Assembly: GCA_039794405.1 (NCBI GenBank)
Contig: JBDIVL010000084.1
Span: 1-7,172 of the forward strand
Source: JBDIVL01 sp039794405
GTDB lineage: Bacteria; Planctomycetota; Brocadiia; Brocadiales; Brocadiaceae
Direction of reading: 5' to 3'
Length of the DNA stretch: 7,172 bases
Shown: piece after piece, positions 6,660 through 7,172 of the stretch
How positions within the stretch are numbered: the stretch's first letter is position 1
Layout of the letters: the number at the start of each line of letters is the position of its first letter
Program-made: the position numbers and the translations under genes
The notes under the pieces: generated by a model
What the model was told of the DNA's origin: nothing
The model's input: only the letters and a program-made list of their open reading frames with translations
The model's database searches: none

Positions 6660-7172
6660 TTACTTTCCCAGCATCATTTTGGCTTTTTCCTTTATTATCC
6701 AAAAAGTTGGTTTCATAAAATACTTCTTCATGACTGGTGCGGCAGTGCCGATCATCCAGCAATTCTTAGGGCATGTCTTAACCTGTTCCCGTATCTGTTT
6801 TGCCTTCTCTCCATACCATATTTCATCAAAGGATTTTTCTTTAAGGTTACCCATACTTCCAAACCAGACATTTTCTTCCATTCCATTACAGGGTTTGATA
6901 TCCCCCCAGGGATCCAAAAAGAAATTCTCTGTTCCCGCCTCACAGGGAAGAAGCCGTTTGCTGCCTTTTATATAGTTAATGAGGCCGTAATTAAAATAAG
7001 CACGATATAAGTTTTTGATTTTTTTGCCCTTTAATAAATCCTTTATAAGCTCTTCAAAACAGGAAATTACCTCGTCTTTATTATTGATTTGATTATCGTA
7101 CTTATGAAAATAAAATGAGTTGTGTACCGCTGCAGTCGCAAACTCAACATTCATTACCTTGGCTAGCTGATA
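6660..7172 (-). CDS. Radical SAM protein with SPASM/twitch-type C-terminal domain (N-terminus outside window)
   Basis: The minus-strand frame is open at the window edge and ends at TAA 6662-6660, giving the last 170 residues. The ATG at 7154 is internal, as the frame continues upstream without a stop. The visible part begins YQLAKVMNVEFATAAVHNS, matching the late core barrel of radical SAM enzymes. It continues into C77-x12-G-x4-C95 (CEAGTENFFLDPWGDIKPCN), then SMGNLKEKSFDEIW, then CPKNC (C134, C138). This pattern binds an auxiliary iron-sulfur cluster. Only four cysteines are seen, where a full SPASM domain has seven, so it may hold one auxiliary cluster. The radical SAM CX3CX2C motif lies outside the window and was not seen. 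Such proteins next to glycosyltransferases are often part of surface-glycan loci, but the substrate here is unknown. Confidence covers the family, not the role. Confidence 0.82.
   Translation of the reverse strand, partial: YQLAKVMNVEFATAAVHNSFYFHKYDNQINNKDEVISCFEELIKDLLKGKKIKNLYRAYFNYGLINYIKGSKRLLPCEAGTENFFLDPWGDIKPCNGMEENVWFGSMGNLKEKSFDEIWYGEKAKQIREQVKTCPKNCWMIGTAAPVMKKYFMKPTFWIIKEKAKMMLGK

Noticed and set aside
6505..6716. 11-base direct repeat GTTGGTTTCAT at 6505-6515 and 6706-6716
   Set aside because: The second copy is coding sequence of the radical SAM gene, flanks do not match, and a single 11-mer match is expected by chance.

Overview
The window looks like part of a cell-surface or extracellular polysaccharide locus from an AT-rich, probably Gram-negative environmental bacterium. 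The FN3 module style, the CBM9-like module and the mix of radical SAM/SPASM protein, GT4 glycosyltransferase and huge secreted glycosidase-like protein would fit Planctomycetota (for example anammox Brocadiales) or similar deep-branching anaerobes. That placement is a guess from style, not proof.

All three supported genes lie on the minus strand, so transcription runs from right to left. From 7172 to 6660 is the C-terminal part of a radical SAM protein with a cysteine-bearing SPASM/twitch domain; its N-terminus is outside the window. After a 319-base gap (6341-6659) rich in small palindromes comes a complete GT4 glycosyltransferase (6340-5189). A long stretch of about 1.5 kb (5188-3702) follows with no convincing gene. 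The last gene is a very long exported multidomain protein, read continuously from 3701 to base 1 and still open at the window edge (1233 residues visible).

The secreted protein is the most remarkable content. A signal peptide is followed by a first barrel-like domain with a DEP motif. A second glycosidase-like domain follows with a YEIANE motif, then a small beta domain, an Ig-like domain, an FN3 domain and the start of a CBM9-like carbohydrate-binding domain. The glycosyltransferase would act in the cytoplasm on nascent glycan, and the secreted protein would bind or cleave glycan outside. That the two act on the same polymer is inference from proximity only.

The long non-coding stretch contains three operator-like near-palindromes spaced 16-17 bases apart, about 140 bases upstream of the secreted-protein start, a plausible sigma70-type promoter next to that start, an interrupted 18-base direct repeat and small hairpins. 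No tRNA, rRNA, CRISPR array, intact insertion sequence or recognised riboswitch was seen.
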